Positions 1 through 5,577 of a stretch of DNA of 7,631 nt are shown in pieces. The stretch is from assembly GCA_016199105.1 (NCBI GenBank), contig JACQHI010000219.1, forward strand, positions 1 to 7,631. Direction: 5' to 3'. Origin of the DNA: Lentisphaerota bacterium (GTDB lineage Bacteria; Verrucomicrobiota; Kiritimatiellia; JAAZAB01). The notes beneath the pieces were generated by a model. The model was not told where the DNA came from. It did not search any database and saw nothing but the letters and a program-made list of their open reading frames with translations. Position numbers and translations under genes: made by a program. Numbering within the stretch: position 1 is the stretch's first letter; each line of letters starts with the position of its first letter.

Positions 1-265
1 CACGGGTCAATAGTGTCTTCAAGTCCGGCGTCCTGATCTCCCGTTCTGGTTGAAGTACAGCGCCATCCTCGATCCCATTGTGGATAGCCAACACCACGGA
101 ATAGCAAGGATTACCATATGTTCGTTGGGCTATGCCTCGCAGTGTATCGCCGGGCTGGACAACATACGTCTGGTTGGTCGACGTCACTGGATTCTTTCCG
201 TCACTCGCCCATCCGAGCGCCACAGAAAATAGAGCCGCAATCATCAACAGCAAATGCCATTTCAT
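1..265 (-). CDS. Exported LysM-domain protein, N-terminal part (cut by window edge)
   Basis: An open frame starts at ATG 265 and runs off the window; 88 residues are visible. Residues 1-20 (MKWHLLLMIAALFSVALGWA) form a clear signal peptide, with cleavage probably after A20. A linker follows (about 21-32), then a LysM domain at about 33-81 that begins TYVVQPGDTLRGIAQRTYGN (33-52), the classical YxVxxGDTLxxIAxxxYG pattern, and continues through AIHNGIEDGAVLQPEREI to an RTP end. LysM modules bind N-acetylglucosamine-containing glycans, mainly peptidoglycan, so the protein probably acts in the periplasm or cell wall. What follows the domain is outside the window. The gene lies 19 bases after the small membrane-protein gene and looks lower in GC than the ligase operon. 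Confidence 0.85.
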   Translation of the reverse strand, partial: MKWHLLLMIAALFSVALGWASDGKNPVTSTNQTYVVQPGDTLRGIAQRTYGNPCYSVVLAIHNGIEDGAVLQPEREIRTPDLKTLLTR

Positions 266-270
266 ACTTT

Positions 271-274
271 CTCC
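271..274 (-). promoter_or_regulatory. Ribosome binding site of the LysM gene
   Basis: GGAG followed by AAAGT and ATG at 265 in the minus-strand reading. It defines the start of the LysM protein. Confidence 0.6.
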
Positions 275-284
275 ATACCCAACG

Positions 285-683
285 TCAACCTTGGGGCTTC
301 GGCGCGGGCGAGCCAATAGCGTCCACGGTTTTGTTCGCCTTCTCGTTTGGGATTTCCTTCGCTTCGCGTGCGACAAAAACTGGGGGCGGCCCAACTGAAG
401 GCACGAGACACGGATGAGGGCCGCGCCCACCAAGGGGTGAGGATGGTTCGGGTGGCTGGCCATGTGGTGGCGAGTGCATTGGGCAACGGGCAAACCGTCG
501 CCAAAGGCCTGTGGCCGACGCAAAGACAACATAGGCTCCGCTGAATGCAAGGAAGGCAATCGCGATCTTGTCGCGCTGGGGTCGCCACAACGTCCCCAGG
601 ACGACAATGATGCCACCACACACCCAGTACGCTATTCGACCATACTTGAGCAGTTGGTCTGAACGCTGTTTGACGCAATACAT
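285..683 (-). CDS. Small two-helix membrane protein with proline-rich tail
   Basis: A 132-residue hypothetical protein. Two hydrophobic helices are visible: about 16-33 (IAYWVCGGIIVVLG within it) and about 38-59 (IAIAFLAFSGAYVVFASATG within it), joined by a short basic turn (WRPQRDK). After a basic stop-transfer segment WRRFARC the sequence reads CPMH (67-70). This loosely recalls small DUF2892-type membrane proteins, which have two helices and a CP motif, but the match is only by eye. Residues 71-132 are Pro/Gly-rich, then charged, with no visible fold. They may be an unstructured tail, or the result of a frameshift or lost stop. The ATG at 683 has an ideal GGAG site. The gene ends 19 bases before the LysM gene, so the two are probably co-transcribed. 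Confidence 0.5.
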   Translation of the reverse strand: MYCVKQRSDQLLKYGRIAYWVCGGIIVVLGTLWRPQRDKIAIAFLAFSGAYVVFASATGLWRRFARCPMHSPPHGQPPEPSSPLGGRGPHPCLVPSVGPPPVFVAREAKEIPNEKANKTVDAIGSPAPKPQG

Positions 684-689
684 CTTCGT

Positions 690-693
690 CTCC
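690..693 (-). promoter_or_regulatory. Ribosome binding site of the small membrane protein
   Basis: The minus strand reads GGAG, then ACGAAG, then ATG at 683. This spacing is ideal and is the main argument that the small reading frame is a real gene. Confidence 0.55.
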
Positions 694-706
694 GCCTATA
701 ACCCAT

Positions 707-746
707 AACCTAAAACCTCGCCCTACCATCCCTCAGGTCTCAGGTT
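707..746 (-). other. 12-bp RNA hairpin after the operon
   Basis: In the minus-strand transcript AACCTGAGACCT (746-735) pairs over all 12 positions with AGGUUUUAGGUU (718-707), using two G-U pairs, around a 16-base purine-rich loop. On the plus strand those two pairs become A-C mismatches, so the structure favours RNA made in the operon direction. No T run follows, so it is not a standard intrinsic terminator. It could be a processing or 3'-protecting hairpin between the operon and the small membrane-protein gene. The flanks are built of short near-repeats (CCTGAGACCTGAGG; GGTTTTAGGTTATGGGTTATAGG), which also suits a low-complexity intergenic repeat. Confidence 0.4.
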
Positions 747-753
747 TCAGCCC

Positions 754-1725
754 TCATCCCTTCCCCTCCTTCTTCCCCACCCCCCTCACCAGCTCCGTCA
801 CGATGCGGGCGAGGACGGCGTCGGGGACGCCGTCCGGGTGGCCGGATTGCGGACGGAAATCCGGCATTTCGTTCACGAAGTCCACGACTACGGGCTTGCC
901 GTCCTCGTCCACGGCGATCTCCGTGGAAAACAGGCTCATCCCGCTGATCTTGGCGATGAGCGCCGTGATGGAGCGGAGCGCCTCGAGGCCGTGGATTCGT
1001 TCCTCCGCCGGCGACAGCGGCTCGTAAATGTGCGTGAGATCGTCCCACCAGCAGGGAATGGTTTTTCCCGCCACCCAGAAGACGCGGAACCAGCCGCGCC
1101 GCCGCCCGAGCTGGCGCGGCATCACCTTCCGTTGGAGCACGATTTTGTCGGCGCCGGACTTCGCGAGGTAGTCGGCCACATCGCGGCGGCTCCGGGCGTT
1201 CAACACCACGCCATCCCCCCCGCCGCCCTCCGCGGGTTTGATGACGAACGGTGTGCCCAGCTTGTCGCCGGTCATCTCCATCAGGTCCAACCGCTCGGGA
1301 TGGTCGTGGGTGGAGACGATCATCCCGTATGGAACCCGCACCCCCGCCCGCAGCAGCTCCAGGTGCATCGTGGCTTTGTCGCGGCACCAGGCCATTTTCT
1401 CGGTGTCGTTGACGATGCGCGCGCCGGCCCGCTTCAGGTCCTCCAGGTGCAGGCCGATGCCCGGGAGGACGTCCGACGCGCGATCGATCACCGTGCCCAC
1501 GGACAGCGCGCGGCGATCGCTCAGGCGGACAAAATCCAGGACCTCCGGACCGCGGAAGGCGATAAAGGAACGGCGCGCGCGGCGGCATTCGCGTTCAAGC
1601 AGGAGCACGAAATCCGCGTCGTATTCCCAGTCCCACAACACCGCCACCTCCGCGGAGGATGACGGGCGGGCCTGCCCGCAGCTATCGCAGCGTTGCAGGC
1701 GGGCCTGGGATCCGGCGCTTTTCAT
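754..1725 (-). CDS. RimK-like ATP-grasp ligase
   Basis: A 323-residue ATP-grasp enzyme of the RimK/glutathione-synthetase type, unlike the two Ddl-type ligases upstream. Landmarks are IVNDTEKMAWCRDKATMH (104-121), the usual entry to the ATP-grasp core; VIKPAEGGGGDGV (161-173), with the ATP-contacting Lys and glycine-rich loop; LQRKV (197-201); FRVFWV (213-218); STEIAVD (267-273); and the metal-binding end VVDFVNEMPDFRPQS (280-294), with D282 and N285. It could ligate an amino acid to a small molecule, peptide or protein terminus; the acceptor cannot be read from sequence. The listed ATG overlaps the KamA stop as ATGA but has no clear Shine-Dalgarno. The first 25 residues (with CDSC and a repeated QAR) look unlike a fold, and a GTG at 1641 preceded by GGAGG could be the true start, giving 295 residues. 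Last gene of the operon; no small acidic LysW-like carrier is encoded nearby. Confidence 0.87.
   Translation of the reverse strand: MKSAGSQARLQRCDSCGQARPSSSAEVAVLWDWEYDADFVLLLERECRRARRSFIAFRGPEVLDFVRLSDRRALSVGTVIDRASDVLPGIGLHLEDLKRAGARIVNDTEKMAWCRDKATMHLELLRAGVRVPYGMIVSTHDHPERLDLMEMTGDKLGTPFVIKPAEGGGGDGVVLNARSRRDVADYLAKSGADKIVLQRKVMPRQLGRRRGWFRVFWVAGKTIPCWWDDLTHIYEPLSPAEERIHGLEALRSITALIAKISGMSLFSTEIAVDEDGKPVVVDFVNEMPDFRPQSGHPDGVPDAVLARIVTELVRGVGKKEGKG
1639..1651 (-). promoter_or_regulatory. Alternative start (GGAGG + GTG) for the RimK-like ligase
   Basis: The minus strand reads GGAGG, then TGGCG, then GTG (1641-1639), in frame with the RimK-like protein at residue 29. Conserved-looking sequence (VLWDWEYDADF) begins exactly there. 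A start here would leave the first 28 residues untranslated as part of this protein. The ATGA overlap at 1722-1725 remains the default because every ligase junction in the operon uses it. Confidence 0.35.
1665..1707. repeat. 33-bp-spaced direct repeat of GGCGGGCCTG
   Basis: The ten bases GGCGGGCCTG occur at 1665-1674 and again at 1698-1707, offset by 33 bases (eleven codons). This gives the QAR repeat at residues 7-9 and 18-20 of the RimK-like protein. The first copy also lies in a short palindrome, GCGGGC-CT-GCCCGC. It may be chance in GC-rich sequence or a remnant of slippage at the KamA/RimK junction. Confidence 0.35.
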
Positions 1726-2969
1726 TGCGGTCGTTCTTGTTCGGCCAGCGCCCAGTCCGCGAGACAGGGTGCGTTCACGGGCGGAGCGGAGGCCGCGCGC
1801 CCGCCTGCAGGAGCTTCCGCCTGGTGGCCCGGGCGCTCCGCCGCGCGGGCTTCGGCTTGGGCATCCCGCGATCCCGCGAAGCTCGGGACAAGAGCGCCGG
1901 ATAAGTCCGCCGCCGGCGCGGCGGCTTTTTCGTTCACCTGGCGGTACACGAAGCGGCGGCCCTCGTAATTCCGAAGGACCACTTCCTGATCGTTCACGGA
2001 CTCCACGTATTCCGGCAACAGCGGAATTTTTCCGCCGCCGCCCGGACTGTCGATGACGAAATGCGGCACTGCCAGACCCGACGTCCAGCCGCGAAGCGAC
2101 CGGACGATCTCCAACCCTTTTTCCACACGGGTGCGCAGGTGGGCCGTGCCTTCGATCATATCGGCCTGGTAGATGTAATAGGGCCGGACCCGGCAGGCCA
2201 GTAATTTCTGCAGGAGCCGCTTCATGATCTCCGGATCGTCGTTGACGCCCTTCAGGAGCACCGTCTGGTTGCCCAGCGGGATGCCGGCATCGGCCAGGCG
2301 ACCCAGCGCTTTCACGGTCTCCGGCGTGAGCTCGTCCGGATGGTTGAAGTGCACGTTCATGAACAGCGGGTGATGCCGTTTCAACAGGCCGACCAGGCGC
2401 CGCGTGATCCGCTGGGGCAGGAAACACGGCACGCGGGTGCCGATCCGGATGATTTCCACGTGCGGGATGGCGCGAAGCTTCGTGAGAATGCCGTCCAGAC
2501 GGTTGTCCGACAACAGCAGGGGATCGCCGCCGGACACAATCACGTCGCGGATCTCGGGATGCAGGCGGATATAGTCCAGACCCTGCTCGATAAAACGGGG
2601 ATTCATCTTGACGGCGTCGCCCACCATGCGCTTGCGGGTGCAGAACCGGCAATAGGAGGCGCACTCGTGGGAGACGAGGAACAACACGCGGTCCGGGTAC
2701 CGGTGCACGATGCCCGGCAGCGGCGAATCCTTGTCCTCGGCCAGCGGATCGTTCTGTCCGCAGTTATCCAGCAGTTCGTCCGGATCGGGCACGACCTGCC
2801 GGTAGAGGGCATCGCCCCGGGCCTTGATGAGTCCCAGGTAATGGGGGCTGATGCGGATGCGGAATTTCCCGGCCACCTTCCGGACCTCCTCCGGATCGAG
2901 GCCGAAGACTTCCGCCACCTCCTCGGCCGAGTTCAAACCTTTTTTCAGAAGCTGCCGCCACGTATGCAT
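1722..2969 (-). CDS. kamA: KamA-family radical SAM aminomutase (probable lysine 2,3-aminomutase)
   Basis: A 415-residue radical SAM, PLP-dependent aminomutase. The 4Fe-4S motif is C103-x3-C107-x2-C110 followed by TRKR. SGGDP (146-150) is the SAM-binding element and PGGGGK (309-314) supplies the PLP lysine K314. Two aspartates that hold the lysine side-chain amine in clostridial lysine 2,3-aminomutase are kept: YQAD (D270) and VIDSPGGGGK (D307). Glutamate aminomutases have other residues there, so L-lysine to beta-lysine is the best guess. The zinc site seems lost: the clostridial Cys in GVNDC is Asp (GVNDD, 241-245), and the C-terminal zinc cysteines are replaced by an Ala/Pro-rich tail from about 349 to 415 with one Cys (402). 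This resembles EpmB-type and other non-zinc members. No EF-P or EpmA gene is nearby. It starts 2 bases after the acetyltransferase stop and overlaps the next gene by ATGA. Confidence 0.92.
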   Translation of the reverse strand: MHTWRQLLKKGLNSAEEVAEVFGLDPEEVRKVAGKFRIRISPHYLGLIKARGDALYRQVVPDPDELLDNCGQNDPLAEDKDSPLPGIVHRYPDRVLFLVSHECASYCRFCTRKRMVGDAVKMNPRFIEQGLDYIRLHPEIRDVIVSGGDPLLLSDNRLDGILTKLRAIPHVEIIRIGTRVPCFLPQRITRRLVGLLKRHHPLFMNVHFNHPDELTPETVKALGRLADAGIPLGNQTVLLKGVNDDPEIMKRLLQKLLACRVRPYYIYQADMIEGTAHLRTRVEKGLEIVRSLRGWTSGLAVPHFVIDSPGGGGKIPLLPEYVESVNDQEVVLRNYEGRRFVYRQVNEKAAAPAADLSGALVPSFAGSRDAQAEARAAERPGHQAEAPAGGRAASAPPVNAPCLADWALAEQERPQ

Positions 2970-2971
2970 GA

Positions 2972-3460
2972 TCAGGTCACCTCGGGATGAAAATATTTTC
3001 CATACAGGACCAGGTCGTCGCCGGGGCGATAGAAATCGCGGACCCGTCCGACTTCTCCATACTCGTTTTGCTCGTAAAAGCGCCGGGTGGGCGCATACCG
3101 GTCCCGCGACGATGTCTCGATCATGATCAGTCTTCCTTTCCTTTCCTTGACCCGCTGCTCCATATTCTGCAGCAGTTTCCGCCCGTACCCCTTCCGCTGA
3201 TCGCGGGGATGCACGGCCATCCAGTACAAATCGTAGGCGCCCTCGGTAAGGGGCTTGGGCCCGTAGCAGATATACCCGGCCACGGTTTGCGCCTCCCCCT
3301 CGACCACCTCAATCTCATAATCCTTCTGCCCCGGCTGATTGAGCGCGATATCGATCAACTCCTGGGCCACCTGTTCCTCGTCGCGGGTGAACAGGCCGGT
3401 CTCCCGGATCAAGTCCAGCACCGCGGAACGGTCCTCCTTCCGGATGCGCCGGATGCTCAT
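2972..3460 (-). CDS. GNAT-family N-acetyltransferase
   Basis: A 162-residue single-domain GNAT enzyme that would move an acetyl group from acetyl-CoA to an amine. Motif A is clear: LYWMAVHPRDQRKGYG at 78-93, ending in the R/Q-x-x-G-x-G pyrophosphate loop (Q88-RKGYG), followed by the helix RKLLQNMEQRV. Motif B follows with ETSSRD (115-120) and the usual FYEQNEY (128-134). The C-terminus FYRPGDDLVLY (143-153) is typical of one GNAT subgroup. The start was set at 3460, where ATG overlaps the preceding stop as ATGA. The frame continues upstream but only as a shadow of the second ligase. In methanogens a KamA-type enzyme (AblA) pairs with the beta-lysine acetyltransferase AblB to make N-epsilon-acetyl-beta-lysine. 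Adjacency to KamA suggests a similar partnership, but this protein is much shorter than AblB as I recall it, so the symbol is not assigned. Confidence 0.88.
   Translation of the reverse strand: MSIRRIRKEDRSAVLDLIRETGLFTRDEEQVAQELIDIALNQPGQKDYEIEVVEGEAQTVAGYICYGPKPLTEGAYDLYWMAVHPRDQRKGYGRKLLQNMEQRVKERKGRLIMIETSSRDRYAPTRRFYEQNEYGEVGRVRDFYRPGDDLVLYGKYFHPEVT
2977..2983 (-). promoter_or_regulatory. Strong internal ribosome binding site before KamA
   Basis: GAGGTGA lies within the last codons of the acetyltransferase gene, seven bases before the KamA ATG at 2969. It is the best Shine-Dalgarno match inside the operon and sits at the only junction without a stop/start overlap. Confidence 0.6.
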
Positions 3461-4464
3461 GCCTTTTTCGCGCTCCCGTTCATGGCGCCCAGCACCTGCC
3501 CGCGCCAGAACTCGGGATACGCGAGGCCGGCCGCCGCCAGCCCCCGCGCCAGGCCGGCGTCGAGGCTCGTGTCCGGATTCGGATTGACCTCGAGAATGAA
3601 CACCTGCTCGCGGCTGTCGGCCCGGAAATCCAGGCGGGCATAGCCCTTGAGATTCATCACACGGAACGCCTGCAGCGCCAGCGACTGGAGTTTCTCGGTC
3701 AACGCCTCCGAGGTCTTCGCCGGACAGCTCGGCACCGTCCGGCCGTATAAGACGTGGTTTTTCTCCCACTTGGCCGCATACCCCAGGATTTTCGGCTCGC
3801 CCTCCTGGTAATCCCGGAATTCGATCTCGGAAACGGGCAACGCGCGGGGGGAAGGATCCTCGATGACCGCCACGTTGAATTCCCGGCCCTCGATGTATTC
3901 CTCGATCAGCGCGGGCTGGCGGTAGGTGTTGGCCACGAAATCCACGCGGTCCCTCAGCGCGGACACATCCGACACCACCGATTCCGGCGAAATCCCCACG
4001 CTGGCATCCTCGGCGTTGGGCTTGACGATCACCGGAAACCGCATGACGCCGGAAATCTCGCCGCTGTTTTCCACGATCCAGCCGCCCGGGGTCGGCAGGC
4101 CGAACACGTTCATCACCGCTTTCGTCTGGAACTTGTCCTGGCAGAGCCCCAGCACGCGCGACGGATTTCCGGTGAAGGGAATGCCCAGCAGCTCCAACAC
4201 GCCCGCGATGGACGCCTCGCGCGCGGACTGCCCCTGGAAACTCTCGCAGAGGTTCACGAGCACATGGGGTTTGGACTTGCGAATCCGGTCTATCCAGCCG
4301 GGCACGTTGCGGCGCAAGGGGAATTTCGCGAGCTTGAACCCGCAGGACGCCAGCGCATCGGCGGCCTGTTGGGCGGCGGCTTCGGCCGACCGGTCCAGCA
4401 CGCCGTTGCCGGCGTCTTCGGGCGCGTTATACAAAATGCCGACGGATATCTCTTCGGGGTTCAT
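3457..4464 (-). CDS. ATP-grasp ligase, D-Ala-D-Ala ligase-like (second of a tandem pair)
   Basis: A 335-residue divergent paralogue of the upstream gene. Landmarks are the pre-ATP-grasp segment CESFQGQSAREASI (73-86), the ATP site VIVKP (145-149) with loop AEDASVGI (151-158), EEYIEGREFNV (188-198), the lid region GYAAKW (228-233), ARLDFR (276-281) and the metal-binding EVNPNPD (292-298). All nucleotide and metal residues appear intact. The loop AEDASVGI differs from EGSSMGI in the first ligase and from EGSSVG in true Ddl, which suggests a different substrate. Two ligases back to back suggest successive couplings or a heteromeric enzyme (inference). The start overlaps the previous stop as ATGA at 4461-4464, with AGGGA eight bases upstream. 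Its own stop overlaps the acetyltransferase start the same way. The name D-alanine-D-alanine ligase would overstate what is known. Confidence 0.88.
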   Translation of the reverse strand: MNPEEISVGILYNAPEDAGNGVLDRSAEAAAQQAADALASCGFKLAKFPLRRNVPGWIDRIRKSKPHVLVNLCESFQGQSAREASIAGVLELLGIPFTGNPSRVLGLCQDKFQTKAVMNVFGLPTPGGWIVENSGEISGVMRFPVIVKPNAEDASVGISPESVVSDVSALRDRVDFVANTYRQPALIEEYIEGREFNVAVIEDPSPRALPVSEIEFRDYQEGEPKILGYAAKWEKNHVLYGRTVPSCPAKTSEALTEKLQSLALQAFRVMNLKGYARLDFRADSREQVFILEVNPNPDTSLDAGLARGLAAAGLAYPEFWRGQVLGAMNGSAKKA

Positions 4465-5522
4465 GCGCGCAGTCCCTGCCGCCGGATGGCCTCTTCCGCC
4501 ACCCTGAGAATGAGTTCGTCATACGTCCAGCCCGCCGCGCGGGCGGCGGCCGGCAAAGCGGAGTTTTCCCCCGGGTCCGGCAGAATACCCGGCAGGGGGT
4601 TCAGTTCGATAATCTTCGGACTGCCCCGCCCGTCCAGCCGCACATCCACGCGGCACCAGTCGCGCACCCGCAGGACCTCCAGCGCCCGCCGCACCACGTC
4701 CAGGATTTTCCGTTTCAGCGGGCCGGAAATCCGGGCGGGACACACCAGGATCTTGAGCGGCCTGGCGGGATCGTCCCAGACCCATTTGGCCTCGAATCCA
4801 TACACGGGATTGGCGCCGCGCGGAAGCACGCGATGGTCGATTTCCGCGATCGGCAGGAATTCGTAACGGGGCGCATTGCCCACCACCCCCACCGTGAACT
4901 CGCGGCCCGGAAGAAATTCCTCGATCAGCGCCGGTTCCCGGTATCGCCGCCGGATGTCCGCCGCCTTCCGCTCGAGCGCGGCGGTTTTCTTCACGACGCT
5001 GTCGTTGGCGATCCCCATGGAGGAGCCTTCCCTCAGCGGCTTGACGATCGCGGGCAACGGGAAATTCCGCAGTTCGGCGGGCGGCGTCCGGGCATCGGCC
5101 ACCCGGAAGCGCGCGGTGGGAATGCCGTGGAAGGAAAGAATTTCCTTGGTCCTCGCCTTGTCCAGACAGATCCCCAGCGTGAGGGCATCGGACCCCGTGA
5201 ACGGCAAACCCAGTATTTCGCACAGGCTGGGAATGTGGGACTCGCGGTTGGGCTGCCCGCGCCAACCCTCGGAAATATTGAACACCAGCGAAGGCTTCAT
5301 CGCTTTGAGGCGGGCATAGGTGCGATCATCGGTGTCCACGCGGACCACCCGGTGCCGCCGCGACAAGGCCCGCGCGACGGCATGGACCGTGTCTTCCGTG
5401 TCGTACTCAGCCAATAAGTCCGGCGGCTCGTCATCGTCAACGGGAAGCCATTCCGTTGACCGATGCGCCGAGCGGACCTCCTGCGCTTTTTTCTTTGAAC
5501 TGTAAACTAAGGCGACCTGCAT
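4461..5522 (-). CDS. ATP-grasp ligase, D-Ala-D-Ala ligase-like (first of a tandem pair)
   Basis: A 353-residue protein with the layout of the D-alanine-D-alanine ligase superfamily, which activates a carboxylate as acyl phosphate and joins it to an amine. Residues 1 to about 115 form the pre-ATP-grasp domain. The ATP-grasp fold follows, with K161-P in the ATP site, the small loop EGSSMGI (165-171), the acidic segment EEFLPGREF (201-209), the lid region GFEAKW (242-247), RVDV (291-294) and metal ligands E307 and N309 in ELNPLPG. The N-terminal ExEVS element that binds the first D-Ala in true Ddl enzymes is not visible. Where Ddl has its HGxxGEDG segment, this protein has SEGWRGQPNRESHI (84-97), a pattern shared with the next gene. 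It is therefore more likely a peptide or amino-acid ligase of unknown substrate than a cell-wall Ddl. First gene of the operon, ATG start with AGGA four bases upstream (5527-5530), overlapping the next gene by ATGA. Confidence 0.88.
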   Translation of the reverse strand: MQVALVYSSKKKAQEVRSAHRSTEWLPVDDDEPPDLLAEYDTEDTVHAVARALSRRHRVVRVDTDDRTYARLKAMKPSLVFNISEGWRGQPNRESHIPSLCEILGLPFTGSDALTLGICLDKARTKEILSFHGIPTARFRVADARTPPAELRNFPLPAIVKPLREGSSMGIANDSVVKKTAALERKAADIRRRYREPALIEEFLPGREFTVGVVGNAPRYEFLPIAEIDHRVLPRGANPVYGFEAKWVWDDPARPLKILVCPARISGPLKRKILDVVRRALEVLRVRDWCRVDVRLDGRGSPKIIELNPLPGILPDPGENSALPAAARAAGWTYDELILRVAEEAIRRQGLRA

Positions 5523-5538
5523 TGTTTCCTATGCGGAA

Positions 5539-5569
5539 TAGATAAAGCGGTTTCGGGAGATGGAGTCAA
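5539..5569 (-). promoter_or_regulatory. Candidate promoter for the ATP-grasp/KamA operon
   Basis: In the 77-base gap before the first ATP-grasp gene the minus strand carries TTGACT (5569-5564), a near-consensus sigma-70 -35 box. A weak -10-like element follows, either TTATCT at 18 bases or TATCTA at 19 bases (5545-5539). A start site near 5530 would leave only about ten leader bases. The -10 match is poor. The support is the strong -35, its position in the only sizeable gap before the operon, and the hairpin just upstream. Confidence 0.35.
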
Positions 5570-5577
5570 CACCTATT

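Noticed and set aside
262..729. 155-residue minus-strand frame overlapping the small membrane protein
   Set aside because: It lacks a good ribosome site, is rich in Cys/Arg/Trp and has no membrane pattern. The 285-683 frame has clean helices and an ideal GGAG site.
740..1588. 282-residue minus-strand frame
   Set aside because: A frame shadow of the RimK-like gene with Arg/Pro/Gly-rich low-complexity translation and no motif.
838..1662. 274-residue plus-strand frame opposite the RimK-like gene
   Set aside because: An antisense shadow with no fold-like pattern; the minus strand carries intact ATP-grasp motifs.
1726..2664. N-terminal extension of the RimK-like frame across KamA (frame open to 2664)
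   Set aside because: It reads as Arg/Pro/Gly-rich shadow sequence opposite strong KamA coding in another frame. Recognisable ligase sequence begins only after 1725.
1722..2969. Calling KamA the EF-P modification enzyme EpmB
   Set aside because: No epmA or efp gene is in the window, and the neighbours are ligases and an acetyltransferase. The lack of a zinc site keeps the possibility open but not preferred.
3461..3769. N-terminal extension of the acetyltransferase frame to 3769
   Set aside because: It overlaps the conserved C-terminal half of the second ligase and has no GNAT-like sequence. The ATGA start at 3460 is the natural one.
3754..4866. 370-residue plus-strand frame opposite the two Ddl-like ligases
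   Set aside because: An antisense shadow typical of high-GC coding DNA; its translation is His/Arg-rich with no domain, and it spans two real genes.
3457..5522. Calling the ligases true cell-wall D-Ala-D-Ala ligases (ddl)
   Set aside because: The Ddl N-terminal substrate elements are not visible, two copies sit together, and the operon has no mur or fts genes.
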